From: Paracoccaceae bacterium
GTDB taxonomy: Bacteria; Pseudomonadota; Alphaproteobacteria; Rhodobacterales; Rhodobacteraceae
Length of the DNA: 13,108 bases
Direction: 5' to 3'
Assembly: GCA_020441345.1 (NCBI GenBank)
Contig: JAGRMK010000145.1
Coordinates: 1-13,108, forward strand
Shown here: piece after piece, positions 6,761 through 13,108 of the stretch
Position numbering within the stretch: position 1 is the first letter of the stretch
Layout: each line of letters opens with the position of its first letter
Position numbers and translations under genes: made by a program
Notes under the pieces: model-generated
What the model saw: only the letters and a program-made list of their open reading frames with translations
What the model was told of the DNA's origin: nothing
Database searches by the model: none

Positions 6761-7696
6761 ATGAAGAAGACCCTGAGCCTGTCGCTTGCCGCCGCGGCGC
6801 TGTTGTCCGCGGGCGCCGCCGTCGCCGAATATCCCGAACAGCCCGTGAGCTTTGTCGTGCCCTGGCCGCCGGGCGATCTGGAAGACGTGTTGACGCGCCT
6901 CATCGCCAACGAGTTTCAGGCCACCTATGGCGTGCCCGCCGCGGTGCTGAACCGTCCGGGCGGCGGGGGCGGTCCCTTCCCCGGTGCGATCGAGGTGGCG
7001 ACGGCCCCCGCCGATGGTTACACGATCGGCTCTTTCGTGCTGGACGTGCCGCTGATCGGCCACCAGATCGGCATTCCCGAACTCGACCCGCCGGCCTTCG
7101 AGCCGATCGGCATTTTCCTGAACTACCCGTTCGTGATCGCCACGTTGAACACCGCGCCCTATTCCACGATGCAGGAACTGGCCGCCTATGCGCAGGACAA
7201 TGTCGTCTCGCTGGGTCATTTCGGCATCGTCGCTTCGCCGACGCAGGTCAGCTTCGCCCTCGCTGCCGAGATGGGGTTTGAATGGGGTGCCGATGCCGCG
7301 TTCGATGCGCTGGACTGCAACACGCTGGCCTCGGGCGATACGGATGTCATCAACACCACGCTGCAACTGGTGCTGCCCTGCATCGACGACCTGACGATCC
7401 TGGCGTCGATCACCGACAACCGCATCCCGCTGACCCCCGATGTGCCGACCGTCGCGGAACTGGCGCCGGACCTGGGCCTGTCCACCTGGAACGGGCTGTT
7501 CGTGCACCGTGACACCCCGCAGGATGTGCGCGACCGCATCGCCGCCGTCGCCGAGCGCGTGGTTCTGGGCGCCGAGGCCCAGCAGATCGCCGCCGAGACC
7601 GGGGCCGAGGTGTTCTGGCTGAATGCCGAGCAATCGACCGCCAAGATCGAGCGCGACATGGAAACCGTCGCCCGCATCGGCGCGATGATCGAATAA
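6761..7696 (+). CDS. Tripartite tricarboxylate transporter (Bug/TctC) periplasmic substrate-binding protein
   Basis: This is an exported solute-binding protein of 311 residues, typical of the Bug family, which binds carboxylates including aromatic and heteroaromatic acids. A clear signal peptide (MKKTLSLSL, then an Ala/Leu core) ends with AVA before E23. The mature N-terminus YPEQPVSFVVPWPPG and then LNRPGGGG and APADGYTIG are family landmarks. The loop after PPG is DLEDV instead of the common GG-x-x-D form, which may reflect an unusual ligand. Two cysteines (in ALDCNT and VLPCID) could form a periplasmic disulfide. I chose the ATG at 6761 because of the strong SD GAGGAG (6749-6754) and the signal peptide; the frame is open far upstream but that part is non-coding. 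No TctA/TctB membrane genes are visible, so it is an orphan receptor here. Confidence 0.88.
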   Translation: MKKTLSLSLAAAALLSAGAAVAEYPEQPVSFVVPWPPGDLEDVLTRLIANEFQATYGVPAAVLNRPGGGGGPFPGAIEVATAPADGYTIGSFVLDVPLIGHQIGIPELDPPAFEPIGIFLNYPFVIATLNTAPYSTMQELAAYAQDNVVSLGHFGIVASPTQVSFALAAEMGFEWGADAAFDALDCNTLASGDTDVINTTLQLVLPCIDDLTILASITDNRIPLTPDVPTVAELAPDLGLSTWNGLFVHRDTPQDVRDRIAAVAERVVLGAEAQQIAAETGAEVFWLNAEQSTAKIERDMETVARIGAMIE

Positions 7697-7705
7697 CAAT
7701 TCCCC

Positions 7706-7734
7706 GCGCGCGGCGGCCCCGGTTCGCCGCGCGC
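7706..7734 (+). terminator. GC-rich hairpin after the binding-protein gene
   Basis: GCGCGCGGCG (7706-7715) pairs perfectly with CGCCGCGCGC (7725-7734) around a 9-nt loop, 10 nt after the stop codon. The stem is very stable but is followed by AATCCTAAATT rather than a T-run. It is either an atypical terminator or a stabilising/attenuating hairpin between the receptor gene and the next operon. Confidence 0.5.
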
Positions 7735-7750
7735 AATCCTAAATTACCGA

Positions 7751-7774
7751 TATTTTCGAAAATACCTGTTGACA
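7751..7774 (+). promoter_or_regulatory. Perfect 14-bp palindrome and TTGACA box of the NicX-like operon
   Basis: TATTTTCGAAAATA (7751-7764) is a perfect palindrome 4 nt before a consensus -35 TTGACA (7769-7774). At normal spacing the -10 candidates (AAAATC/TAAAAA, 7790-7797) are weak, which suggests that an activator helps or that the site regulates access. It is the most symmetric of the four related sites in the window. Confidence 0.6.
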
Positions 7775-7798
7775 GACGCCGCTGCCGTCTAAAAATCT

Positions 7799-7812
7799 TA
7801 ACTCACAAGTTA
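7799..7812. promoter_or_regulatory. Second dyad near the start of the NicX-like operon transcript
   Basis: TAACT-CACA-AGTTA is a 5-bp inverted repeat with a 4-nt spacer, at or just after the expected transcription start and 33 nt before the ATG, a typical repressor position. A diverged version of the block (TTTACTCTGAGGTTA, 6693-6707) is present before the Bug/TctC gene. The TetR protein encoded in this operon is one candidate to bind it. Confidence 0.35.
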
Positions 7813-7844
7813 GCCTTTTACACCCCCGACAAAGGATCGCGCCG

Positions 7845-8897
7845 ATGCTTCAGGAACGGATCGAAGGAAAATGGCTGGCCGCGTTTCGCCGGGTCTTTGC
7901 CCTGAACGGAATCGGCGCGGGCACCACGGTTGCGCTGATGTCCGAAACCCAGTCGCGCCCGGTTCTGGTGCATCTGTCGGAACTGGCGCTGAGCGACCTG
8001 GGCGCCGACTTCTGCATGATCCAGATGCCAAGCCCGCCGCAATCCGCGCCGGTGCCGGTGAAATCCACCGGCACCAGCTGGGCGATCCAGGGCAATCGCG
8101 CGGTGATCGAGGCGTTGAAACTGTGCGACGTGATCGTCGATTGCACCGTCGAGGGGCTGATTCACGCGCCGGAATGGGAAGAAATCGAAAACGCGGGTCG
8201 CACCCGGCTGTTGGTCGTCACCAATGAGCACCCAGAGATCCTGGAACGCACAGAGCCGAAAGCCGAACACGGGCCACGGGTTGCACGCGGCATCCAGATG
8301 CTGCGCGAGGCGTCGGAAATGCGCGTCACTTCGGCCCTGGGCACCGATCTGACGGTCGATCTGCGCGATGCGCCCTGTGGCGGCACCGCGGGTTTCGGCA
8401 CTACGCCCGGCGCGGTGGCGCATTGGCCCGGCGGCCTGTGTCTGGCGTTTCCAGGCAAGAACGCGGTGAACGGGCGTATCGTGATGGGCGTCGGCGACAT
8501 GAACCTGACGTTCAAGTCCACGCTGACCAGCCTCATCGATTTCACCATCGAGAACGACTTCGTCACCGAGATCAAGGGCGACGGCCTGGATGCCTTGCAG
8601 CTGCGCGAATACATGGCCGCGTGGAACGACCGCAACGCTTATGGCCTGTCCCACGTCGGCTGGGGCATGAACCCCGGCGCGCAATGGGTCAGCGCCGCGA
8701 TGTATGACAAGCGCGACATGCAGGCCGTGGAATTCCGCGCGCTGGCCGGGTCGTTCCTGTGGTCCACGGGCGCGAACCAATACGCCGGACGCTACACCCT
8801 GGGCCATTTCGACCTGCCGATGCGCAACTGCACGATTGCCCTGGACGGGCAGATCGTCGTCAAGGACGGCGTGTTGCAGGGCGATCTGGCCCTTTGA
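7845..8897 (+). CDS. NicX-like Fe(II) dioxygenase (2,5-dihydroxypyridine 5,6-dioxygenase family)
   Basis: This 350-residue protein has the length and C-terminal pattern of NicX, the non-cupin iron dioxygenase that opens 2,5-dihydroxypyridine to N-formylmaleamate in nicotinate degradation. Its fold is related to M29 leucyl aminopeptidases, so automatic annotation may call it an aminopeptidase. Candidate iron ligands are H270 (GLSHVGWG), H321 and D323 (GHFDLPMRNC). They match H265, H318 and D320 of NicX in spacing and surroundings. MGVGDMNLTF and FLWSTGAN also echo the family. The SD AAAGGA (7831-7836) is 8 nt before the ATG. The gene is first of a five-gene operon with a flavoprotein, a hydrolase fusion, TetR and a GS-like ligase. 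Similarity is clear but not close, so the true substrate may be another hydroxylated N-heterocycle or aromatic. Confidence 0.78.
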   Translation: MLQERIEGKWLAAFRRVFALNGIGAGTTVALMSETQSRPVLVHLSELALSDLGADFCMIQMPSPPQSAPVPVKSTGTSWAIQGNRAVIEALKLCDVIVDCTVEGLIHAPEWEEIENAGRTRLLVVTNEHPEILERTEPKAEHGPRVARGIQMLREASEMRVTSALGTDLTVDLRDAPCGGTAGFGTTPGAVAHWPGGLCLAFPGKNAVNGRIVMGVGDMNLTFKSTLTSLIDFTIENDFVTEIKGDGLDALQLREYMAAWNDRNAYGLSHVGWGMNPGAQWVSAAMYDKRDMQAVEFRALAGSFLWSTGANQYAGRYTLGHFDLPMRNCTIALDGQIVVKDGVLQGDLAL

Positions 8898-8925
8898 TCC
8901 CTTTCCCAGAACAAGCGAGTCTCCG

Positions 8926-10236
8926 ATGAGCGATATTGCCGAGTATTATGACCTGAGCCGCCTGCGCCCCGAAGTGATCGCAGTGCTGCGCCGCATCAAC
9001 GAACTGGGCGTCGCGAACTTCGCCCCGCGCGCCAAGGGCATCGACGACGATGCCTCGTTCCCGGTCGAAAACTACAAGGATCTGGCCGCCGAGGGTTTCC
9101 TGGGTCTCTGTATCCCCGAGGAATTCGGCGGCATGGGGTTTTCCATGTGGGAATACGCCATGGTCGGCGCCGAGATCGGCAAGTATTGCGGCGCAACGGC
9201 CCTGACCTTCAACATGCACAATTCCAGCATGGCCTGGTCGCGCTTCACCTATGACATGCCGAACCTGACCGACGCCGAACGCGCCGCTTTCGCCCCCCTG
9301 CGCGAACGCCAGTTCCGCCGCGCCATCGCCGAACGCGCGATCTATTCGCAGCCGATTTCCGAAGGCGGGCAGAACTGGACCTCGAAACCCAACCAGACGC
9401 AATGCCGCAAGGTGGATGGCGGATGGCTGATCAACGGGTTCAAGAAATTCGCCAGCCTCGCGGGCTATTGCGACTATTACACCATCGTGTGCACCGAGGT
9501 GTTCGAGGGTGTCGAACCGCGTCACGAGGACACCATGCTGTTCGTCGTTCACAAGGACGCGCCGGGCCTCAGCGTCAAGGGCGACTGGGATCCGCTGGGG
9601 ATGCGCGGCACCAACAGCCGCGACCTGATCCTGAAGGATGTATTCGTCTCCGAGGACGACATGCTGATGCCGCGCGGGATCTTCAACAAGACCCTGCCGA
9701 ACTGGCCGCACATGATGATCACCCTGTCGCCGACCTATATGGGCGTGGCGCAGGGGGCCTATGATTTCACCGTCGATTACCTGAAGGGCAAGATCCCCGG
9801 CCAACCGCCGATCGACCGGCGCATGTATGCGACCAAGCGCGTCGCGGTCAGCAAGATGTATGCGCGCCTTGCCTCGGTCCGGGCGCTCTGGTGGCAGGCG
9901 TTTTCCGAGGCCAAGGGCTTTCCGACCAAGGCCGAGGTGATGCGCATGTATGCCGCGCAATACAACGTCATGGAGGCCGCGCAGGAACTGGCCGCACTGG
10001 CGATCCGCACCTGCGGCGGGCAGTCGATGCTGAAATCCCTGCCGCTGGAACGGATGTATCGCGACAGCCGCTGCGGCGCGCTGATGCTGCCCTATACCTC
10101 CGAGATCATGGAGGATTATCTGGGCGTTCTGGCGCTTTACGAGATGGACGAACTCGACGACGCGCCCGGCGATCTGGACGGCGCGCGCAATTCGCTGTGG
10201 CGCGGCGACGCGGGCAGCATCAAGTCGATCCGCTGA
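8926..10236 (+). CDS. Acyl-CoA dehydrogenase-fold flavoprotein lacking the usual catalytic Glu
   Basis: This is a cytoplasmic protein of 436 residues with the three ACAD parts. The N-terminal helical domain includes LCIPEEFGGMGFSMWEYA at 61-78, the middle beta domain includes GWLINGFKKFAS and LGMRGTNSRDLILKDVFV at 224-241, and the C-terminal helical domain follows. At the C-terminal site where acyl-CoA dehydrogenases have E-G-T-S-E-I with the catalytic Glu, this protein has P389-Y-T-S-E-I. The alternative Glu of the isovaleryl-CoA type (helix G, near residues 261-263, PHM here) is also not evident. It may therefore be an oxygenase or oxidase of the DszC/HsaA type, or use another base. It starts 28 nt after the NicX-like gene and ends 4 nt before the hydrolase fusion. 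The SD is weak. Family confident, reaction not. Confidence 0.85.
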   Translation: MSDIAEYYDLSRLRPEVIAVLRRINELGVANFAPRAKGIDDDASFPVENYKDLAAEGFLGLCIPEEFGGMGFSMWEYAMVGAEIGKYCGATALTFNMHNSSMAWSRFTYDMPNLTDAERAAFAPLRERQFRRAIAERAIYSQPISEGGQNWTSKPNQTQCRKVDGGWLINGFKKFASLAGYCDYYTIVCTEVFEGVEPRHEDTMLFVVHKDAPGLSVKGDWDPLGMRGTNSRDLILKDVFVSEDDMLMPRGIFNKTLPNWPHMMITLSPTYMGVAQGAYDFTVDYLKGKIPGQPPIDRRMYATKRVAVSKMYARLASVRALWWQAFSEAKGFPTKAEVMRMYAAQYNVMEAAQELAALAIRTCGGQSMLKSLPLERMYRDSRCGALMLPYTSEIMEDYLGVLALYEMDELDDAPGDLDGARNSLWRGDAGSIKSIR

Positions 10237-10240
10237 TCCG

Positions 10241-11536
10241 ATGGCGCGCGCGACCGCCCATGTGATCGGCCACACACCCGCCAGCCCGGATGCGGTCTGG
10301 GCGGTGGTGCGCGATTTCTGCGCCCCCTGGCACCCGATGATGACCGGGTGCCAGGCGGAAACCGATGCGCAAGGCGCGTTGATCCGCGCCTTCACCGTCG
10401 CGGGCGAGGACACGGTGTATCGTGAGCGCCTGACCTGGGTCAGCGACAGCGACCGCTCGCTGGCCTATACTCATCTCGACGGCATCGCGGGGGCTGACAG
10501 CTACGACGCCCGCCTGACCGTCACCCCCGCCGAAGAGGGCGGCAGCGTGATCACCTGGACGGCGCGCATCGCCGCCGCCTCGGCCCGTGCCGAAGACATC
10601 GCGCAGGGGACCGAGGCCGTATTTCGGGCCGGGATCGCGGCGCTGCAAACCGTGCCGCCCCCCCCTGCCCCGCCGCCCCTGCCCTCTGCCGAGGTGGCGC
10701 TGGAAACCCTGATCCTTGACGATCTGCCGCGTCTGGCGCTGACCGTCACGCCGCCGCGCCCTGGCAACGCGGACGGGCCTCTGGTGGTGTTCCTGCACGG
10801 CATCGGCGGCGCGCGCGACAACTGGGTGCCGCAGTTGCGTCTGGCCGGGCAGATCACCCGCGCCGCCGCACTGGATCTGCGCGGCTACGGCGGCAGCTCG
10901 CTGGGCCTGCAACAGACCACCGTCGACGATTACTGCGACGACATCCTGCGCGTGGCCGAGGTGCTGGGCGCCGACCGTCTGATCCTTGTCGGCCTGTCCT
11001 ATGGTTCGTGGATCGCCACGTCCTTTGCCATGCGCCACCCCGACCGGCTGGCGGGGCTGGTGGTCTCAGGCGGATGCACCGGCATGTCCGAAGCCGGGCC
11101 GGAAGAGCGCGAAGCGTTTCGCATCAGCCGCGAAGTCCCGCTGAACGAGGGGCAGGTGCCCGCCGATTTCGCCCCGGCCGTGGTCAAGGTGCTGATCGGC
11201 CCCGACGCGGGCGAAGACACGCGCGCCGCGCTGCTGGCCTCGATGGCGGCGATCCCCGCCAGCACCTATCGCGACGCGATGCGCTGCTTTTGCAACCCGC
11301 TGGAGCGGTTCGACTTTGCCCGCCTGACCATGCCGGTTCTTCTGATGACCGGCGAACACGACCGGCTGGCCCCGCCCGATGAAATCCGCGGCGTCGCCGG
11401 GCGCATCCTGGACCAGGCCCCCGCCCCCGATGTCCGGTTCGAGGTGATCGCCGGCGCGGGCCATGTCTGCAACGTCGAAAAGCCCGGCGCCTATAACCGC
11501 CCGCTGTTCGAGTTCCTGACGCGGGTGGCCTTGTGA
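10241..11536 (+). CDS. SRPBCC domain fused to alpha/beta hydrolase
   Basis: This is a 431-residue two-domain protein. Residues 1-135 look like an SRPBCC/polyketide-cyclase-2 ligand-binding domain (start HVIGHTPASPDAVWAVVRDF, WHPMM, then YRERLTWV and a long C-terminal helix). A proline-rich linker follows at 138-149. Residues 153-431 form an alpha/beta hydrolase with oxyanion segment HGIGG (186-190), nucleophile elbow GLSYG (S253), acid D374 (GEHDRLAP) and H408 (GAGHVCNVEKP). No signal peptide is seen, so it is cytoplasmic. Beside a NicX-like enzyme the hydrolase part could act as a deformylase/amidase like NicD or as a ring-product hydrolase (inference). The linker DNA contains a run of eight C (10658-10665). 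The start follows the previous stop by 4 nt and the end overlaps the tetR GTG, so coupling is likely. Confidence 0.82.
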   Translation: MARATAHVIGHTPASPDAVWAVVRDFCAPWHPMMTGCQAETDAQGALIRAFTVAGEDTVYRERLTWVSDSDRSLAYTHLDGIAGADSYDARLTVTPAEEGGSVITWTARIAAASARAEDIAQGTEAVFRAGIAALQTVPPPPAPPPLPSAEVALETLILDDLPRLALTVTPPRPGNADGPLVVFLHGIGGARDNWVPQLRLAGQITRAAALDLRGYGGSSLGLQQTTVDDYCDDILRVAEVLGADRLILVGLSYGSWIATSFAMRHPDRLAGLVVSGGCTGMSEAGPEEREAFRISREVPLNEGQVPADFAPAVVKVLIGPDAGEDTRAALLASMAAIPASTYRDAMRCFCNPLERFDFARLTMPVLLMTGEHDRLAPPDEIRGVAGRILDQAPAPDVRFEVIAGAGHVCNVEKPGAYNRPLFEFLTRVAL

Positions 11537-12249
11537 CCCGCCTGTCGCGGCGCGCACAGAACCGGATCGAGCGCGAAAACCGGTTCCTGGACGCGGCGCT
11601 CAAGGTGTTCTCGCGCACCGGCTACACGGCGGCAAACATGGACGACATCGCCACCGAGGCGGGGCTGTCAAAGCCGACGCTCTATCAGTATTTCGGCTCG
11701 AAAAGCGATCTGTTCACCGCGATGATGCTGCGCGCGCGCGGCGCGATGATGATCCAGTTCGACACCGGCGACGCCGAGGGCATGGTGCCGGTGCTGCATC
11801 AATTCGCCTGGAATTACGCCCATACCGTACTCAGCCCCGCGTTCCTGTCGCTGGCGCGGCTGATCATCGGCGAGGTGCAACGCTTCCCCGAGATCGGCCG
11901 CGCCTATCAGGCGGCCGGGCCCGACCGGCTGTTGCAGGGCATCATGGACTACCTGACCGCGCAACGCGCCGCCGGACGGCTGGCGTTCGACGACCCGGAA
12001 CTGGCGGCCGAGGATCTTTGGGGGCTTATCCTGTCGGCGCCGCGCACAAGGGCCCTGCACAATCCCCAGGCCACCGCCACCGACGCCGACCTGAAACGCT
12101 ACATCGACAACGGTCTGCGCGTCTTTCTGCGGGCCTATTCCACGCAGCCCGCGCGCGATCTGGCGCAGTTGGAATCACTCTTGAAACCGGAACCCCAGGC
12201 AAAGCCCGACACAGCGGCGCAGGCCACCAGCGAAACAGGGACGACATGA
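11533..12249 (+). CDS. TetR-family transcriptional regulator
   Basis: This is a 238-residue TetR/AcrR regulator that starts at GTG (11533) in a GTGA overlap with the hydrolase stop. The N-terminal HTH is at residues 36-60 (MDDIATEAGLSKPTLYQYFGSKSDLF), nearly a textbook TetR motif. The C-terminal helical domain would bind a ligand and dimerise. The last ~30 residues are a low-complexity tail rich in Ala, Thr, Glu and Pro. It is embedded mid-operon, so it is probably made with the enzymes and acts as a feedback repressor. The dyad at 7799-7812 is a possible target. The stop overlaps the GS-like start by 4 nt (ATGA). Confidence 0.9.
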   Translation: MTRLSRRAQNRIERENRFLDAALKVFSRTGYTAANMDDIATEAGLSKPTLYQYFGSKSDLFTAMMLRARGAMMIQFDTGDAEGMVPVLHQFAWNYAHTVLSPAFLSLARLIIGEVQRFPEIGRAYQAAGPDRLLQGIMDYLTAQRAAGRLAFDDPELAAEDLWGLILSAPRTRALHNPQATATDADLKRYIDNGLRVFLRAYSTQPARDLAQLESLLKPEPQAKPDTAAQATSETGTT

Positions 12250-13108
12250 CACTGAACGAGTTTCTCAACGACGCCGACAGCCGCTTTGCCACCGTGGCAC
12301 TGACCGATACCAACGGGTTGCTGCGCGGGCAGATGGTGTCGAAATCCAGCCTGCGCGGCATCTTGCAAAACGGCATGGGCATGGCCCCCGCGCAGCTGGC
12401 GCTGGACCCGACCGACGAGATGCTGGAACTGCCCGGTGTCACCGACGACACCGGCGATTTCCACGACGACCCGCTGATCGTCGACCCCGACAGCGCGCGC
12501 CGCATTCCCTGGGCGCGGCCTGGCCACGACCTGTTGCTGCTGACCAGCTATTCGGGCGAGACCGCGCAGCTTTGCCCGCGCTCCATCCTGACCCGCGTTC
12601 TGGCGCGCGCCGCCGAGGGGGGCTTGCATCCGAAATACGGCATGGAGCTGGAATACACCCTGTTCGACGAAACCCCCGAAAGCGCCCGTGAAAAGGGCTA
12701 TCGCAACCTGAAAACCGCGACGATGCACCCCAGTCACGACCTGGTGCTGTATCAGACGGTGCAAAGCGAATGGTACGAGGGGCTTTCGGACATGTGCGGC
12801 CCCTTGCGCATCGACCTTGCGAAGATGCACGAGGAAATCGGCGGCGGCTTCATGGAGGCCTGTATCGGCGCCGGTCAGGGGCTGGACCCCGCCGACCAGA
12901 TGGTCGTGCTGAAGAACTTCCTGCGCGCGCTGGCCCTGCGGCAGGGACGCAGCGTCACCTTCATGCCGCGCTGGACCGACACCGCCGATAGCCAGTCGAT
13001 TCACCTGCATATCTCGATGCTGGACAAGGCCGGTGCGCCGCTGTTCCATGCCGAGGGCGCGAAAAACGGCATCAGCGAGACCTTCCGCCATTTCATCGGC
13101 GGCTTGCA
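12246..13108 (+). CDS. Glutamine synthetase-like ligase (3' truncated)
   Basis: The first 287 residues of a GS-family protein are visible before the window ends. A beta-grasp domain lies at about 10-105 (VALTDTNGLLRGQMV), followed by the catalytic domain. Metal-site glutamates E134 and E136 (YGMELEYTLFDE), E204 (GGGFMEACIGAG) and H253 (QSIHLHISM) are kept, as is the segment VTFMPRW. It therefore probably still makes an ATP-dependent gamma-glutamyl phosphate. It is not a housekeeping GlnA: it diverges at the N-terminus and sits in a catabolic operon. Such paralogues (gamma-glutamylamide or -anilide synthetases such as IpuC or TdnQ, GMAS) glutamylate amines. Possible roles are amine activation or re-assimilation of released ammonia. 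It starts in a 4-nt overlap with tetR. The acceptor amine cannot be told from this part. Confidence 0.85.
   Translation, partial: MTLNEFLNDADSRFATVALTDTNGLLRGQMVSKSSLRGILQNGMGMAPAQLALDPTDEMLELPGVTDDTGDFHDDPLIVDPDSARRIPWARPGHDLLLLTSYSGETAQLCPRSILTRVLARAAEGGLHPKYGMELEYTLFDETPESAREKGYRNLKTATMHPSHDLVLYQTVQSEWYEGLSDMCGPLRIDLAKMHEEIGGGFMEACIGAGQGLDPADQMVVLKNFLRALALRQGRSVTFMPRWTDTADSQSIHLHISMLDKAGAPLFHAEGAKNGISETFRHFIGGL

Noticed and set aside
5399..7696. A 765-residue open frame on the plus strand covering the dioxygenase gene and the Bug/TctC gene
   Set aside because: Only the part from 6761 is real. The upstream part is antisense to the cupin gene and has no family features, while 6761 has a strong SD and a signal peptide.
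7845..8897. Annotation of the NicX-like protein as a leucyl aminopeptidase
   Set aside because: The fold is related, but the H270/H321/D323 pattern and its surroundings follow NicX, and the neighbours are catabolic oxidative enzymes.
8704..10236. Longer start (8704) for the ACAD-fold gene
   Set aside because: The first 74 residues would be out-of-frame sequence overlapping the NicX-like gene. The ATG at 8926 gives the normal ACAD N-terminus.

Overview
The window is high-GC DNA with dense, overlapping operons and GC-rich third codon positions. It suggests an alphaproteobacterium, most likely of the Rhodobacteraceae (Paracoccus/Rhodobacter/Roseobacter-like). The main support is the smoK-smoS-mtlK polyol gene order known from Rhodobacter sphaeroides, together with gene families typical of that group. 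No rRNA, tRNA or CRISPR array is visible.

Layout. (1) 1-2785, plus strand: the 3' end of a sorbitol/mannitol utilisation operon. It holds the truncated ATPase of a polyol ABC importer (SmoK-like), an SDR sorbitol dehydrogenase (SmoS) and mannitol 2-dehydrogenase (MtlK), all joined by 1-13 nt overlaps. (2) 2786-3084: a non-coding gap with what looks like a decayed IS30-type transposase tail on the minus strand, followed by a strong sigma70-type promoter. (3) 3085-3789: a GntR/FCD regulator of CsiR-like type. (4) 6505-3792, minus strand: a gentisate 1,2-dioxygenase-like double cupin, an FAH-family hydrolase and a flavin-reductase-like flavoprotein in one tight operon, convergent with the GntR gene. 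(5) 6506-6760: divergent control region. (6) 6761-7696: an orphan periplasmic Bug/TctC solute-binding protein, followed by a hairpin. (7) 7845-13108 and beyond: a second operon with a NicX-like (2,5-dihydroxypyridine dioxygenase family) iron enzyme, an acyl-CoA-dehydrogenase-fold flavoprotein without the usual catalytic glutamate, an SRPBCC-alpha/beta hydrolase fusion, a TetR regulator and a glutamine-synthetase-like ligase that runs off the end.

How it may work together (inference): regions 3-7 read as one catabolic island for a (probably nitrogen-containing) aromatic or heteroaromatic acid. The binding protein would capture a carboxylate. The ACAD-fold protein, perhaps with the flavin reductase, could oxidise it. 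Two ring-cleavage-type enzymes (NicX-like and gentisate-dioxygenase-like) would open rings, and the alpha/beta hydrolase and FAH hydrolase would cut the products. The GS-like enzyme could handle an amine or ammonia.

The most striking non-coding signal is a dyad centred on TCGA/TCGC (consensus near GATTTTCGAAAATC). It occurs at four promoter regions: gntR, the dioxygenase operon, the binding protein and the NicX-like operon. This suggests a single regulon with the GntR protein as first candidate regulator. The substrate is not identifiable from sequence alone.
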